Positions 63,999-64,000 of a stretch of 64,000 nt of DNA are shown here, piece by piece (positions within the stretch are counted from its first letter, which is position 1; every line of letters begins with the position of its first letter). The notes under the pieces were generated by a model that ran no database searches, was not told the origin of the DNA, and saw only the letters and a program-made list of their open reading frames with translations. A program made the position numbers and the translations under genes. The stretch lies in assembly GCA_905221605.1 (NCBI GenBank), contig CAJNDS010000667.1:1-64000 (forward strand), read 5' to 3'. Source of the DNA: Symbiodinium natans (lineage: Eukaryota; Sar; Dinophyceae; Suessiales; Symbiodiniaceae).

Positions 63999-64000
63999 CT

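Larger units (their letters stand above)
51339..64000 (-). mobile_element. Third mobile-element type: broken RNase H / polymerase-like polyprotein
   Basis: Nearly all coding potential from 51.6 kb to the right edge is on the minus strand, in consecutive frames that change or stop often. Order 5' to 3': Trp/Tyr/Gly-rich protein (edge-63384), zinc fingers plus N-terminal half of RNase H (62593-61433), C-terminal half of RNase H plus polymerase-like domain (61503-59995), then unknown modules down to 51619, followed by an AT-rich 3' tail joining YR of element 1. A zf-RVT-like finger before RNase H is typical of LINE polyproteins, but no reverse transcriptase motif was found, so the class is open. 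A fragment of the same family lies at 34.7 kb. Confidence 0.55.

Noticed and set aside
1-64000. Dinoflagellate spliced-leader relic (TTTTGGCTCAAG core)
   Set aside because: No match on either strand was noticed; the dinoflagellate assignment therefore rests on other features.

Overview
The window looks like a gene-poor, repeat-rich eukaryotic chromosome segment, most likely from a dinoflagellate. The reasons are very low gene density, pervasive microsatellites and satellites, interstitial TTTAGGG-type telomeric repeats, and tyrosine-recombinase (YR) retrotransposons whose polyprotein carries a C5-methyltransferase-like domain (dinoflagellate retrotransposons with cytosine methyltransferases have been described). 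The assignment is inference; no rRNA, tRNA, spliced-leader or conserved housekeeping gene was found.

Layout. 1-1386 is an almost pure G/T minisatellite. 1.4-22.8 kb is mostly non-coding with scattered simple repeats; the best coding candidate is a Ser/Ala/Pro-rich ORF at 20284-21732 (-). 22.86-29.4 kb is a stack of at least ten tandem-repeat families, including a roughly 30-copy 42-bp satellite and degenerate CCCTAAA repeats enclosed on both sides by one GGTGAAATCTTGG satellite. 30.2-32.6 kb is a decayed retroelement (element 3). 32.6-35.07 kb holds diverged repeats and a fragment of a polyprotein seen again at 53 kb. 35.07-51.34 kb is a YR retrotransposon (element 1) into which a second, complete YR retrotransposon (element 2, about 39902-48689) has inserted. 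From 51.34 kb to the right edge, the minus strand carries a broken series of ORFs from a different mobile-element polyprotein (Cys/His zinc fingers, RNase H, a possible family-A/TV-Pol-like polymerase domain, and a duplicated unknown module).

The central find is the nested YR pair. In coding (minus) orientation element 2 reads A1 - YR - gag - [methyltransferase-like / 2OG-Fe(II)-like / RT / RNase H] - B1 - A2 - B2. The split direct repeats are identical (A, 365 bp; B, 243 bp), and the B1|A2 junction equals what joining the two element ends would give, as expected for a circular intermediate integrated by a tyrosine recombinase. It sits inside the Gag zinc-finger codons of element 1 with no target duplication beyond one shared C; removing it in silico restores the frame and the missing Cys/His residues. 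In both elements gag ends with TGA followed by CTC, and the polyprotein continues in the same frame with no ATG before methyltransferase motif I, which suggests stop-codon readthrough. Element 1 encodes the polyprotein as one intact 1250-residue frame; element 2 has a frameshift and an internal deletion in the 2OG-Fe(II)-like domain. Element 3 has the same B1-A2-B2 tail beside a different RT lineage.
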